Origin: [Clostridium] ultunense DSM 10521
GTDB taxonomy: Bacteria > Bacillota > Clostridia > Tissierellales > Tepidimicrobiaceae
Assembly (NCBI RefSeq): GCF_000511955.1
Contig: NZ_AZSU01000003.1
Span: 411,049 to 475,048 of the forward strand
DNA length: 64,000 nucleotides
Reading direction: 5' to 3'
Below the pieces are notes generated by a model that was not told the origin of the DNA, ran no database searches, and saw only the letters and a program-made list of their open reading frames with translations. This document shows, in pieces, positions 45,869 to 54,312 of this stretch. Numbering within the stretch: position 1 is the stretch's first letter; every line of letters starts with the position of its first letter. The translations under genes and the position numbers were made by a program.

Positions 45869-46318
45869 TCACCTTCCTTTTGAAAGTAATAAATACAGAA
45901 TTCCAACTATAATCGAACTGCTAACCCCATAAACTAAAACAGGCCCTGCAATACTAAACATCCTAGCTGCTACTCCAAAGATAAATCCCTCCCTTTTAAA
46001 TTCCATAGCTGGAGAAACAATTGAATTAGCAAAACCAGTAATAGGTATGGCAGCTCCTGCTCCACCTATTTTCCCTAACTTATCATAGAATCCTAGCCCA
46101 GTTAAAAAAGACCCTAAAAAAACCAATAATATAGAGGTAGCAGATGTTACTGTCTTCTCATCTAATCCATATTTAAATAATATATTTCTTAAAATTTGCC
46201 CAAGAACACATATAAGTCCCCCTACAATAAAAGCGTATAAGATGTTTTTAAAGTAAGTAGGTTTTGGTATCTTTTTCTCCGCATATTTTTGGTATTCTTT
46301 ATTTGTCATCTTATCCAT
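45869..46318 (-). CDS. spoVAC: SpoVAC, mechanosensitive-like channel protein
   Basis: 149-aa membrane protein with four segments. The pattern KLGKIGGAGAAIPITGFANSIVSPAMEFKREGFIFG is characteristic and homologous to the SpoVAE motif. In B. subtilis SpoVAC forms a membrane channel that opens during DPA release. GGGGTGAATATAG precedes the ATG. Confidence 0.95.
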   Translation of the reverse strand: MDKMTNKEYQKYAEKKIPKPTYFKNILYAFIVGGLICVLGQILRNILFKYGLDEKTVTSATSILLVFLGSFLTGLGFYDKLGKIGGAGAAIPITGFANSIVSPAMEFKREGFIFGVAARMFSIAGPVLVYGVSSSIIVGILYLLLSKGR

Positions 46319-46330
46319 CTATATTCACCC

Positions 46331-46749
46331 CTAAACTTTTTTAAATATTAACCAATAGTATAAGGCTCCTACTACTTTCCCAAATATTAATGCTCCAATA
46401 ATATATTGCAATTCATGTTTAGCTTTAAATTTTTTTGCAAACACGGGTACTACGTTTAGAACTTCTGCCAAGGCTGAAGCAAATAAGCCGAAAAATATAC
46501 CAATTGTAATACCAACTGGAATAGCAAAAAATTTACTAATACTTAATTTAAAATTTGAAAAATATATAAAGCTAGCAATAGTACCACCTATAGTGATCGA
46601 ATACTCGTACAGCTTGATATAATCATCTGTATCCGTTGCCTGTGTTGCCCTTGGTACAATTTTTAATAAGGTCAAAAAAGCTGCAGCTGCACTGCCTATC
46701 GTAATTCCAGTAGAAGCACCAATTAAAGAAACTAGAAATGCTTTCCCAT
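46331..46749 (-). CDS. spoVAB: SpoVAB, with an apparent frameshift after the start codon
   Basis: The frame ending at 46331 encodes the conserved body (TLLKIVPRATQATDTDDYIKLYEYSITIGG, SALAEVLNVVPVFAKK), with four membrane segments. Upstream, the same frame reads GKAFLVSLIGASTGITIGSAAAAFL, the expected N-terminus, but contains no start codon before an in-frame TGA. A well-placed ATG at 46749 (behind AGGCGGTGAAAAT) is one base out of frame and hits TAG after five codons. One extra base in the GGG or AAA run at 46742-46747 would restore a full-length protein. It is either a sequencing error, a real lesion, or use of TTG 46675. Confidence 0.8.
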
Positions 46750-46763
46750 ATTTTCACCGCCTA

Positions 46764-47399
46764 TTATTGAGAATTTTTTTGTTTTTTTAAGTCATTTAAT
46801 ATATTGTCTTCTATATCTTTATCATAGAGATATAGTTCCAACTCCATTGGTCCTGGTTCCTGTCTTCTTCGTTTACTGAAACTGAATATTCTGCTGAAAA
46901 ATGCAAACATACCCAATCCAGTCCCTAATGATAAAGGAATAGTAAGTATAAGTGGATTATCTTTTTTTACTCCAGTAATTGTAAAATATATCTTTTCCAT
47001 GGATTTACTCATATTCACATCTTCGTAGAAGTTTACAATGGCTGCTGCAGCACCAAAGAATAAAACTAATATAACAAGAGTAATTTTAAAGAAATTTAAA
47101 AGCTTATTCTCTTCTTCTTTGCCCTTTATTTCCAATAAAACATCAGGGCCTCCTATTATTGTAATATCTATATTATCTATGGCTTCCAATACCTTTGTGG
47201 TTACCTCATTTCCCGAAATATAATCATACATTTCCTTGTCTTTCCCATTATAAATTCTTATCTTTTCCACCTTTTTTTTAATTCCATCATTATTACAATA
47301 CACTTGGGCTACATCTTCTATAAATACATGGGTATTTAAATCTACTGAATATTTGGTCTCAAGATTGATATATACTTGTTCTTTATCGATAACTATCAC
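46764..47399 (-). CDS. spoVAA: SpoVAA
   Basis: 211-aa protein. The N-terminal soluble domain (VYINLETKYSVDLNTHVFIEDVAQVYC, KIRIYNGKDKEMYDYISGNEV) is followed by two membrane segments (~106-124 and ~150-170) and a basic then acidic tail. This matches SpoVAA. The start is GTG 47399; the preceding 58-aa gene overlaps it by 17 bp. Confidence 0.92.
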   Translation of the reverse strand: MIVIDKEQVYINLETKYSVDLNTHVFIEDVAQVYCNNDGIKKKVEKIRIYNGKDKEMYDYISGNEVTTKVLEAIDNIDITIIGGPDVLLEIKGKEEENKLLNFFKITLVILVLFFGAAAAIVNFYEDVNMSKSMEKIYFTITGVKKDNPLILTIPLSLGTGLGMFAFFSRIFSFSKRRRQEPGPMELELYLYDKDIEDNILNDLKKQKNSQ

Positions 47400-47559
47400 C
47401 CTTTATTAAAAAGTTACTCACTAGTTTAGCTCTTTTAGGAACCTCCCTATTAGTTCCTAGTTCTCTATACCATAAAACACAACCAACTAAAAGTAGAATT
47501 ATTATTAGAACAGACAATATATTTCTTTTATTGTTATGTAATTTTATTTTTTTTTCCAT
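47383..47559 (-). CDS. Small single-span membrane protein between sigF and spoVAA, 58 aa
   Basis: Complete gene with ATG 47559 behind GGGGTGATTAG. The product has a basic N-terminus (MEKKIKLHNNKRN), one strongly hydrophobic helix (ILSVLIIILLLVGCVLWY, residues 14-31) and a basic tail ending GDSYR. The VGC could be read as a lipobox, but the charged lead is long and a simple anchor is as likely. Its stop overlaps the spoVAA start by 17 bp, so it should be the first gene of the spoVA transcript. No family recognised. Confidence 0.7.
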   Translation of the reverse strand: MEKKIKLHNNKRNILSVLIIILLLVGCVLWYRELGTNREVPKRAKLVSNFLIKGDSYR

Positions 47560-47607
47560 CTAATCACCCCATACTACAATTATTATTCTCTTATATTTAT
47601 TTTTAAT

Positions 47608-47640
47608 ACAAAAAAATAAGGCATTGTTTCATGCCTTAAC
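47608..47640 (-). terminator. Terminator after sigF
   Basis: Minus-strand stem AAGGCAT-GAAAC-AATGCCTT followed by ATTTTTTT overlaps the sigF stop. It separates spoIIA from the spoVA genes. Confidence 0.88.
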
Positions 47641-48387
47641 TAACATTTTTTTCATCTCTTCAATTATTTTCTTCTCTATCCTAGAAACTTGGACTTGGGA
47701 TATTCCAAGTAGTTCGGCCACTTGAACTTGGGTTTTATCTTTAAAATATCTTAAAATAATAACTTGTCTATCCCTTTCTTTTAACTGGGATAACATTTCT
47801 TTTAAAATAATCCTCTCTATCATATCTTTTTCGCTATCTTCTTCTGCACTAATCTTATCAATTAAATAAAGCGGATTCCCTTCATTTTGGTGAATTACAT
47901 CATATAGATAGTCTGGATGATAAGAAGACTCTAAAGCCATTACAATCTCTTCTTTATCAATATCCAATTCATCGGAAATTTCCTGTATAGTTGGTTCTCT
48001 GCCCAATACCTTTGAAAGTCTATCCTGAGTATATTTTATTCTATTAGCAGTTTGTTTCAAAGATCTACTAACCTTAATAAGCCCATCATCCCGTAAGAAC
48101 CTTTTAATCTCACCTGCAATCATTGGGACTGCATAAGTCGAAAACTTTACATCATAAGAGGTATCAAATTTATCTATGGCCTTTAAAAGCCCAATACTAC
48201 CTATTTGAAATAAATCATCCATTTCATAACCCCTGTTGGTAAATCCTCTTAAAACACTTTTAATAAGACCCAGATTATGCTTAACCAATTTATCCTTTGC
48301 TCCCTTGTCTCCATTTTGAGATTTAATAATTAATTTTATAGTTTCCTCATGGGTCAATAAAATATTATCCCTATTCCCTTTTTCCAT
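47629..48387 (-). CDS. sigF: Early forespore sigma factor SigF
   Basis: 252-aa sigma factor active in the forespore immediately after asymmetric division and held by SpoIIAB until then. Region 2 has MDDLFQIGSIGLLKAIDKFDTSYDVKFSTYAVPMIAGEIKRFLRD; region 4 has TQVQVAELLGISQVQVSRIEKK. Last gene of spoIIAA-spoIIAB-sigF. Confidence 0.97.
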   Translation of the reverse strand: MEKGNRDNILLTHEETIKLIIKSQNGDKGAKDKLVKHNLGLIKSVLRGFTNRGYEMDDLFQIGSIGLLKAIDKFDTSYDVKFSTYAVPMIAGEIKRFLRDDGLIKVSRSLKQTANRIKYTQDRLSKVLGREPTIQEISDELDIDKEEIVMALESSYHPDYLYDVIHQNEGNPLYLIDKISAEEDSEKDMIERIILKEMLSQLKERDRQVIILRYFKDKTQVQVAELLGISQVQVSRIEKKIIEEMKKMLVKA

Positions 48388-48392
48388 AGTAT

Positions 48393-48833
48393 CTACTCCC
48401 TATCTGAGAGGCTTTTAAAAGTCTTTGTCATTTTAACTTTTGTCCCTTTACCAATATGGCTTTCAACAATTAACTCATCCATAAAAGTTTCCATAACGGT
48501 AAATCCCATACCAGACCTTTCCAAATCGGGCTTAGAAGTATAAAAAGGTTCCATGGCTTTATCTATATCTTCTATGCCTTTACCATTATCTCCGATAATA
48601 ATCTCGATTTTGTCTTTTTCAATTACTGCCTCAACTATTACCAAACCTTCTCCATATTCATAACCATGAATGATTGCATTAGTAACCGCTTCTGAAACTG
48701 CCGTCTTTATATCTGATAATTCTTCTATAGTAGGATCTAATTGAGAAGCAAAAGCAGCTACAACAACCCTAGCAAAGGATTCATTATTGGATTTGCTTAA
48801 AAATTCTAATTTCATATAATTTCTTTCTACCAT
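48393..48833 (-). CDS. spoIIAB: SpoIIAB, anti-sigma F factor and kinase
   Basis: 146-aa GHKL ATPase that binds SigF and phosphorylates SpoIIAA. ATP-site motifs are [22 protein letters not shown] (N box), [12 protein letters not shown] (G1) and [16 protein letters not shown] (G2). Located between spoIIAA and sigF. Confidence 0.96.
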   Translation of the reverse strand: MVERNYMKLEFLSKSNNESFARVVVAAFASQLDPTIEELSDIKTAVSEAVTNAIIHGYEYGEGLVIVEAVIEKDKIEIIIGDNGKGIEDIDKAMEPFYTSKPDLERSGMGFTVMETFMDELIVESHIGKGTKVKMTKTFKSLSDRE

Positions 48834-48845
48834 TTTTTCATCCCC

Positions 48846-49178
48846 CTAATCCTTTATAGCCTCATCAATAGATGAATAGATATTAATAATTTTTAGTAAT
48901 CCTGACATTTTTAATATTCTATCTATATACGGATTTGTACTAACAATAAAAACTCTTCCTTTTCTTTCCTTACAATTTCTATATCTCCCAATAATAAGTC
49001 CAATACCAGAGCTATCCATGAAACTTAAACCCCTTAAATCCAATATTATATTCATCAAATTATTATTATAATACTGTTGATCAATTTTTTTTCTTACATC
49101 TTCCGATGTATGATGATCTAACTCCCCCTTTAGTTTAACAATCAAATAATTTTTCAAAATATCCATTGAAAATTCCAA
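48846..49178 (-). CDS. spoIIAA: SpoIIAA, anti-anti-sigma F factor
   Basis: 110-aa STAS-domain protein. When dephosphorylated by SpoIIE it displaces SigF from SpoIIAB. The phosphorylatable serine lies in LSFMDSSGIGLIIGRYR (about residues 51-67). First gene of the spoIIA operon; a good ribosome site AGGAGGGGATAAATT lies before the start. Confidence 0.96.
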   Translation of the reverse strand: MEFSMDILKNYLIVKLKGELDHHTSEDVRKKIDQQYYNNNLMNIILDLRGLSFMDSSGIGLIIGRYRNCKERKGRVFIVSTNPYIDRILKMSGLLKIINIYSSIDEAIKD

Positions 49179-49271
49179 TTTATCCCCTCCTAAAGATACT
49201 CCCTATATATTTCTACTAGTATACCTTTTTCTCCTTCATAGAAAAACCACTATTTTTGTTGTAAAAAGAAA

Positions 49272-49305
49272 AAAAGAGTCTTAATACTTATCAAGACCCT
49301 TTTGA
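49272..49305 (-). terminator. Terminator after folD
   Basis: Minus-strand stem AAAGGGTCTT ... AAGACTCTTT with T-rich tail (TTTTTTTCTTTTT), between folD and the spoIIA operon. Confidence 0.85.
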
Positions 49306-49314
49306 AAATTCATA

Positions 49315-50160
49315 TTAAATATTCTTACAAGCCAAAACAACCTGACTCAATAATATGGAAGTAGTAACGCTACCTACCCCCCCAGGAACTGGAGTTATTT
49401 TATTTACTATTGGGGATAGTTTATCATAATATGCATCTCCACTCAATTTTCCATTTTGATCTAAACTAACTCCAACATCGATAACAATGGAATTTTCATT
49501 AAAATATTTTTCATCAAAAAATTTTGCCTTTCCTAAAGCTACAACGACTACATCTGCCCTATTTGTAATTTCTTCTAAGTTTTTGGTTCTAGAGTGACAA
49601 ATAGTAACGGTGGCATTTTCTTTTAATAACATCATTGCTAGAGGTTTGCCTACTACCATACTTCTATTTACAACTACTACATTTTTCCCTTCTAAAGGTA
49701 TTTTATAATGCTTTAACATTTCCATGGCAGCCTTAGGAGTACATGGTGCAAATCCATCCATATCTCCTTCAAAAATTCTTTCCAAATTTAATGGATGCAT
49801 GCAATCTACATCCTTTAATGGACTAATAGTATTTCTGATGATTTCTTCATCAATATGGCTTGGTAATGGTCTAAATACTAAAATACCCGAAATATTATCG
49901 TGCTTATTCAATTCCTCAATTAATTCTATTAGTTCTTCCGTCTTAATATTTACATCTCTTTCAAAAACTTTGGATTTAATACCTATATTATCGCAATTTT
50001 TTATTATACTTTTTTCATAGGAAACATCCCCTGGATTGTTTCCTAATCTAACAATTGCTAATGTAGGTATTTTATCATGTTTTGCCAGCTCCTCAATATC
50101 CTTCTTCATCTTCTCCTTAATCTGAGCAGCCACCACATTGCCTTTCAAAATTTCTGCCAT
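49315..50160 (-). CDS. folD: FolD, methylene-THF dehydrogenase/cyclohydrolase
   Basis: 281-aa bifunctional folate enzyme. VSYEKSIIKNCDNIGI carries the catalytic YxxxK; GILVFRPLPSHIDEE, CTPKAAMEML, VVNRSMVVGKPLAMMLL (NAD(P) site) and TPVPGGVGSVTTSILL are all recognisable. It is monocistronic. Confidence 0.96.
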   Translation of the reverse strand: MAEILKGNVVAAQIKEKMKKDIEELAKHDKIPTLAIVRLGNNPGDVSYEKSIIKNCDNIGIKSKVFERDVNIKTEELIELIEELNKHDNISGILVFRPLPSHIDEEIIRNTISPLKDVDCMHPLNLERIFEGDMDGFAPCTPKAAMEMLKHYKIPLEGKNVVVVNRSMVVGKPLAMMLLKENATVTICHSRTKNLEEITNRADVVVVALGKAKFFDEKYFNENSIVIDVGVSLDQNGKLSGDAYYDKLSPIVNKITPVPGGVGSVTTSILLSQVVLACKNI

Positions 50161-50289
50161 ACTCTTGCCTCCTTAAAATATTATATTATTTAAAATATCC
50201 TTTCTACTAATAAATTTGTCAATTCTACTTTGAATAATTTACCAACCAGTTAACGATTTTATTATATCATAAAAAGCTGAATAAACAAG

Positions 50290-50314
50290 AAGCTGTTAGA
50301 AGTTCTAACAGCTT
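50290..50314 (-). terminator. Terminator after the NhaC-type antiporter gene
   Basis: Stem AAGCTGTTAGA/TCTAACAGCTT with a 3-base loop. The following minus-strand sequence CTTGTTTATT is only moderately T-rich. Confidence 0.65.
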
Positions 50315-50327
50315 TTGTACTTTTGTA

Positions 50328-52013
50328 TTAATTTGGGGTAACTTCCTTTTTTAAATCTTCCTCTTTCACTGATTTGCCAAAATAACTAACAACTCCTATG
50401 ATAATGGCTGTACCAATCAATAAAATAATTACTGGATGCGCCGAGAAAAAACCTGCAAATATATAAGATATTCCAGCAATAATCGCTACTGTAATGGCAT
50501 AAGGCATTTGGGTCTTCACATGGTCTAAATGGTCTGCTCCTGAGGCCATAGATGACATGATGGTAGTATCAGAAATTGGCGAACAGTGGTCACCAAAGAT
50601 TGCACCAGATAAAACTGTTCCTAGTGTAACAGTCATCATATGTGGATCTCCACCACTTTGAACAAAAGCGTAAGCCATTGGAATAGCTAATGGAATAACT
50701 ATAGCCATAGTGCCCCAGGCAGTACCAGTAGCAAAAGAAATTATAGCTGAAATAACAAATATTATTAAAGGTAAAATAGCAAATGGGAAATTCCCAGGAA
50801 CTATTCCTATTAAGAATTCGGCAGTCCCTACATCACCTGTTACACTGCCTAATGACCAAGCTAATACTAAAATCATGCAAGCAAACAACATGGATTTTGC
50901 ACCATCAACCCAAGCATCAAAAGCTTCATCTACTGAAAATATTTTTTGGAAGACTCCCATTCCTATTGCTACAATACTAGAAATTAGAGATGCCCAAAGA
51001 AGTACTATACTAGAATCCGCTTCACCAAAACAGGTTCTAATGCCTTCCATTGTGAAAGGATTTACCGTTTCTTCTAAAAGAGTATACCCATTGTACCACA
51101 AACCAAAAAAGGCAATCATGATTAAAGTAAGAATTGGTACTATAGCGTTAGAGGCTTTATATTTAATATCCTTCCTTATTTCCATCTCTGTAATTTCATC
51201 ACTAGTCATTGGCTTTGCACCATCGGCAATTAATTTCCCTGTAACTCTTGCTCTCTTTTCAGCTTCATACATAGGCCCATAGTCCTTTTCAATTACCAAT
51301 AATACTAAAAGAAAAATTAATGAATAAATACAATAGTAGCTATAAGGTATAGTTCTAAGAAATACACCGTAATAATTGGCATCGATGCCTAAACTTTGGT
51401 AAATATTCCTAATAACCCCAATTTCATAACCAACCCAGGTCGATATCAGTGCAAGCCCTACAACTGGAGCAGCTGTGGAGTCAATAATATATGAGAACTT
51501 TTCCTTTGAAATTCTATTTTTGTCGGTAAGAGGTCTCATAGTTGGTCCAACTATTAGAGTATTAGCATAATCATCGAAGAAAACAAACACTCCCAATAAA
51601 TAAGTATATAGCTGAGCAGATCTAGGGTTCTTTATCTTCCTCCCCAACGCCTCAGCTACGGCAATGGTTCCCCCCATCTTATTTACTACTCCAACCATTC
51701 CTCCTATAGCTAATAAGAAAATGATAATTGCTGCATTCCAAGAATCGGCTAAGGAACCAATTAGATAATTATCCATAGTTCTTAAAAAACCATAGAAAGG
51801 GTTCCAGCCATTTAACATGGTAGCTCCTATGAAGATTCCCAAAAATAAGGATACTAATACTTGTTTAGTTACAAATGCTAGAACAATTGCCAGCAAAGGT
51901 GGTAAAACTGACAACCATCCAAAATTAGTAGCTTTCTCTTCCTCTGCAAAAGCTGGAAAAGCTAAAACTAAAATTAAAAACAGCACTAGAATGATGGTTT
52001 TAAATCTGTACAT
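50328..52013 (-). CDS. NhaC-family Na+/H+ antiporter
   Basis: 561-aa membrane protein. A cleavable-looking hydrophobic start (residues ~5-22, AFA at 21-23) is followed by about 11-12 segments. Conserved segments VFFDDYANTLIVGPTMRP, FATGTAWGTMAIVIPLAIPMAYA and GAIFGDHCSPISDTTIMSSMASG mark the NhaC superfamily (PF03553). Members exchange Na+ for H+ or, in some branches, amino acids, so the substrate is open. It has a SigA promoter and a ~170-nt leader with a hairpin. Confidence 0.88.
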   Translation of the reverse strand: MYRFKTIILVLFLILVLAFPAFAEEEKATNFGWLSVLPPLLAIVLAFVTKQVLVSLFLGIFIGATMLNGWNPFYGFLRTMDNYLIGSLADSWNAAIIIFLLAIGGMVGVVNKMGGTIAVAEALGRKIKNPRSAQLYTYLLGVFVFFDDYANTLIVGPTMRPLTDKNRISKEKFSYIIDSTAAPVVGLALISTWVGYEIGVIRNIYQSLGIDANYYGVFLRTIPYSYYCIYSLIFLLVLLVIEKDYGPMYEAEKRARVTGKLIADGAKPMTSDEITEMEIRKDIKYKASNAIVPILTLIMIAFFGLWYNGYTLLEETVNPFTMEGIRTCFGEADSSIVLLWASLISSIVAIGMGVFQKIFSVDEAFDAWVDGAKSMLFACMILVLAWSLGSVTGDVGTAEFLIGIVPGNFPFAILPLIIFVISAIISFATGTAWGTMAIVIPLAIPMAYAFVQSGGDPHMMTVTLGTVLSGAIFGDHCSPISDTTIMSSMASGADHLDHVKTQMPYAITVAIIAGISYIFAGFFSAHPVIILLIGTAIIIGVVSYFGKSVKEEDLKKEVTPN

Positions 52014-52108
52014 TTTTATACCTCCTTATAAGATTTTATTAATAATATTTATAAAACCGCCCTCCTTTCTTAAATTGATAATTATAAGAAAGTTTTTGAA
52101 TATAAATA

Positions 52109-52147
52109 AAACAGTAGCATCGTAAATTCTAATTACTGGTACTACTG
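52109..52147 (-). promoter_or_regulatory. Leader hairpin of the antiporter gene, possible attenuator
   Basis: On the minus strand ACAGTAG ... CTACTGT (7-bp outer stem, partly paired interior GTAATT/AATTTAC) followed by TTTTATTT, about 30 nt after the predicted start site. It could be a premature terminator, but no known riboswitch was recognised. Confidence 0.45.
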
Positions 52148-52185
52148 TTGTCGTTATAATTACAATTTATAAAACCATTTATTTA

Positions 52186-52214
52186 ATTATATTACATATC
52201 CTTCCCACTATCAA
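52186..52214 (-). promoter_or_regulatory. SigA-type promoter of the antiporter gene
   Basis: On the minus strand TTGATA (52209-52214) and TATAAT (52186-52191) with a 17-bp spacer. Confidence 0.78.
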
Positions 52215-52293
52215 GAAATGTTACAAAATTATTACAAAATTTTAAATATTAAATATTATCAATCTTTATTAAGCTAAATAATTTAATACTATT

Positions 52294-53169
52294 CTATTTC
52301 TTAGTTCCTATCTCCGGTTCTACATGTACCATACAATGTTTAACATCATCTATGCTTTTTTCAATTAAATCGTGCACCTTTTCTGCAATTTCATGGCCTT
52401 CTATAACTGTAAGAGTTCCATTTACCAAAATATCCACATCCACATATATTCTATTTCCAAATATTCTAGTCTTTAAATTTTTAATATCTTTTACACCTTC
52501 TACAGAAAAGGCCAGTTCCCTAATCTTTTCGATAATTTCATCATCTGCTGCTTCATCTACTAATCCCTTTATGGATTGCAGGTATAAATCTATTCCTACC
52601 TTTATGATAAAAAGGCTAACTATAATTGCAGCAATAGGGTCTAATATCCTAAGACCCATTCTAGCTCCTAATATTCCAACAAAAGTTCCTATTGAAGACA
52701 TAGCATCCGTTCTATGATGCCATGCATCTGCCTCCATTGAAAAACTTTTAACTTTTTTTGCCGCCTTTATTGTATACCAAAACATACCTTCTTTGGTGAT
52801 AATTGATATAAGGGCGGCAATAAGAGCTATTGTACCAGGTGTTTTAATTTCACCAGTTATCAATATTTTAATGCCTTCATAACCAATTAAAATTCCAGTA
52901 ACAGCCAAAAATATACTCAAAATCTTAGCAAAAACAGGTTCGTATTTTTCATGGCCATAAGGATGGTTTTCATCTGCTTCCTTTGATGATATTTTTAGTC
53001 CTAGCAGTACAACTAGAGTAGTGAGTACATCAGATAAGGTGTGGACTCCATCAGCTAGCATAGCACTACTCTGACCTATAACCCCAGCAATAATTTTGGC
53101 TGCAGATAAAACAATATTTATAATTATTGTAATTATCGAAACCTTTACCCCTAATTCATAATTTTCCAT
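52294..53169 (-). CDS. Cation diffusion facilitator family metal efflux transporter
   Basis: 291-aa membrane protein with six segments and a C-terminal cytoplasmic metal-sensing domain. Metal ligands are visible in LADGVHTLSDVLTT and DAWHHRTDAMSS, with the family sequence HPYGHEKYEPV between. It exports divalent metals such as Zn, Fe or Mn; the substrate is not resolved. ATG 53169 follows GGAGGGAATTAT. Confidence 0.93.
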   Translation of the reverse strand: MENYELGVKVSIITIIINIVLSAAKIIAGVIGQSSAMLADGVHTLSDVLTTLVVLLGLKISSKEADENHPYGHEKYEPVFAKILSIFLAVTGILIGYEGIKILITGEIKTPGTIALIAALISIITKEGMFWYTIKAAKKVKSFSMEADAWHHRTDAMSSIGTFVGILGARMGLRILDPIAAIIVSLFIIKVGIDLYLQSIKGLVDEAADDEIIEKIRELAFSVEGVKDIKNLKTRIFGNRIYVDVDILVNGTLTVIEGHEIAEKVHDLIEKSIDDVKHCMVHVEPEIGTKK

Positions 53170-53349
53170 ATAATTCCCTCCATAGTAATATAGTATGCTA
53201 TAAATCAATTTATTATCAAACTAAATAGTATTAATTGATAATTTATATAACTATCATTATATACCCTTAATATCAGTAAATCCACTATTTTCTCTAAATA
53301 GAAGTTCTTATCATTTGATACTAATTATAGTTTTCTATTCATGAAAACT

Positions 53350-53381
53350 AAAAAACTACTGAACGATTTGCCCAGTAGTTT
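53350..53381 (-). terminator. Terminator after the ABC transporter operon
   Basis: Minus-strand stem AAACTACTG ... CAGTAGTTT followed by TTTAG; it overlaps the last codons of the ATPase gene. Confidence 0.8.
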
Positions 53382-54312
53382 CCATAGAAATATAGACTCT
53401 ATCTCCTATATTATAATCATTTTGTCCATCATTATTTTTTTGCACTCTATAGATTTGAGATTTTGTTTTAATTTTATAATGGATAAATGAGCCTAAAAAC
53501 AACTTTTCTTCAATAACTCCTTCTATTTCCCCTTTCTTTGAATCAATAATAATTTTCTCTGGTCTAATGAAGTCTAAATTTCCATTTCTACTTTTAATTA
53601 AATTAGACCACCCGATAAAATTTAATACAAATTCAGTTCTAGGATTATTATAGACTTCCTCTGGTGTTCCTATTTGTTCTAGCCTTCCTTTATTCATTAT
53701 CAATATTCTATCAGCAATAGATAAAGCTTCTTCTTGATCATGGGTTACAAAGATCATTGTAATATTAAATCTCCTTTGAATTGCTTTAATCTCATCTCTC
53801 ATCCTTATCCTTAATTTGGCGTCTAAATTTGATAAAGGTTCATCTAATAGTAATACTTTTGGATTGATAATTAATGATCTAGCTAAAGCTACCCTCTGCT
53901 GTTGTCCTCCACTTAGCTGGGTTACTTTCTTATTTTTTTCTTTTCTTAATCCAACTATATCCAAATATTCTTCTCCTTTAATTAACGCTGCTTTTTTAGA
54001 AAAACCTCTAAATTTTAATCCATAAACAACATTTTGTATTACCGTCATATGTGGAAAAAGCGCATAAGATTGAAATACAGTAGATACAGGCCGTTTTTCT
54101 GGAGATAGATATGTTATATCTTCACCATCTATATATATTTCACCAACTTCAGGTTTTAAAAAACCACCAATAGTCTTTAAAACCGTAGTCTTTCCACAGC
54201 CACTAGGTCCTAATACGCATATAAGTTCACTTTTATTTACTTCAAAACTCAGATTATCTACTGCTGTCAAATCCCCAAATTTTTTAGTTAAATTATCTAC
54301 CTTAATAAACAT
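53356..54312 (-). CDS. ABC transporter ATPase, iron(III)/FbpC-like
   Basis: 318-aa ATPase with Walker A GPSGCGKTTVLKTI, Q-loop FQSYALFPHM, signature LSGGQQQRVALARSL, Walker B VLLLDEPLSNLD and H-loop THDQEEAL. A shortened C-terminal TOBE-like domain follows (residues ~240-318). It energises the two-domain permease upstream, whose end it overlaps by 11 bp. Confidence 0.93.
   Translation of the reverse strand: MFIKVDNLTKKFGDLTAVDNLSFEVNKSELICVLGPSGCGKTTVLKTIGGFLKPEVGEIYIDGEDITYLSPEKRPVSTVFQSYALFPHMTVIQNVVYGLKFRGFSKKAALIKGEEYLDIVGLRKEKNKKVTQLSGGQQQRVALARSLIINPKVLLLDEPLSNLDAKLRIRMRDEIKAIQRRFNITMIFVTHDQEEALSIADRILIMNKGRLEQIGTPEEVYNNPRTEFVLNFIGWSNLIKSRNGNLDFIRPEKIIIDSKKGEIEGVIEEKLFLGSFIHYKIKTKSQIYRVQKNNDGQNDYNIGDRVYISMETTGQIVQ

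Noticed and set aside
47569-47575. CATACTA, a SigG-like -10 element, upstream of the spoVA genes
   Set aside because: It is on the plus strand, pointing away from the spoVA operon.
44474-49178. Single spoIIA-spoVA operon
   Set aside because: A strong hairpin with a T run at 47608-47640 separates sigF from the spoVA genes, so two transcripts are more likely.
49209-49237. Possible SigH-type promoter ahead of spoIIAA (AGGAGAA ... GAAAT)
   Set aside because: Spacing of about 15 bp and the -10 mismatch make it too weak to list, though spoIIA is SigH-controlled in B. subtilis.
50710-51282. Plus-strand open frame of 190 aa opposite the NhaC-type antiporter
   Set aside because: Shadow of a well-supported membrane-protein gene; no ribosome site.
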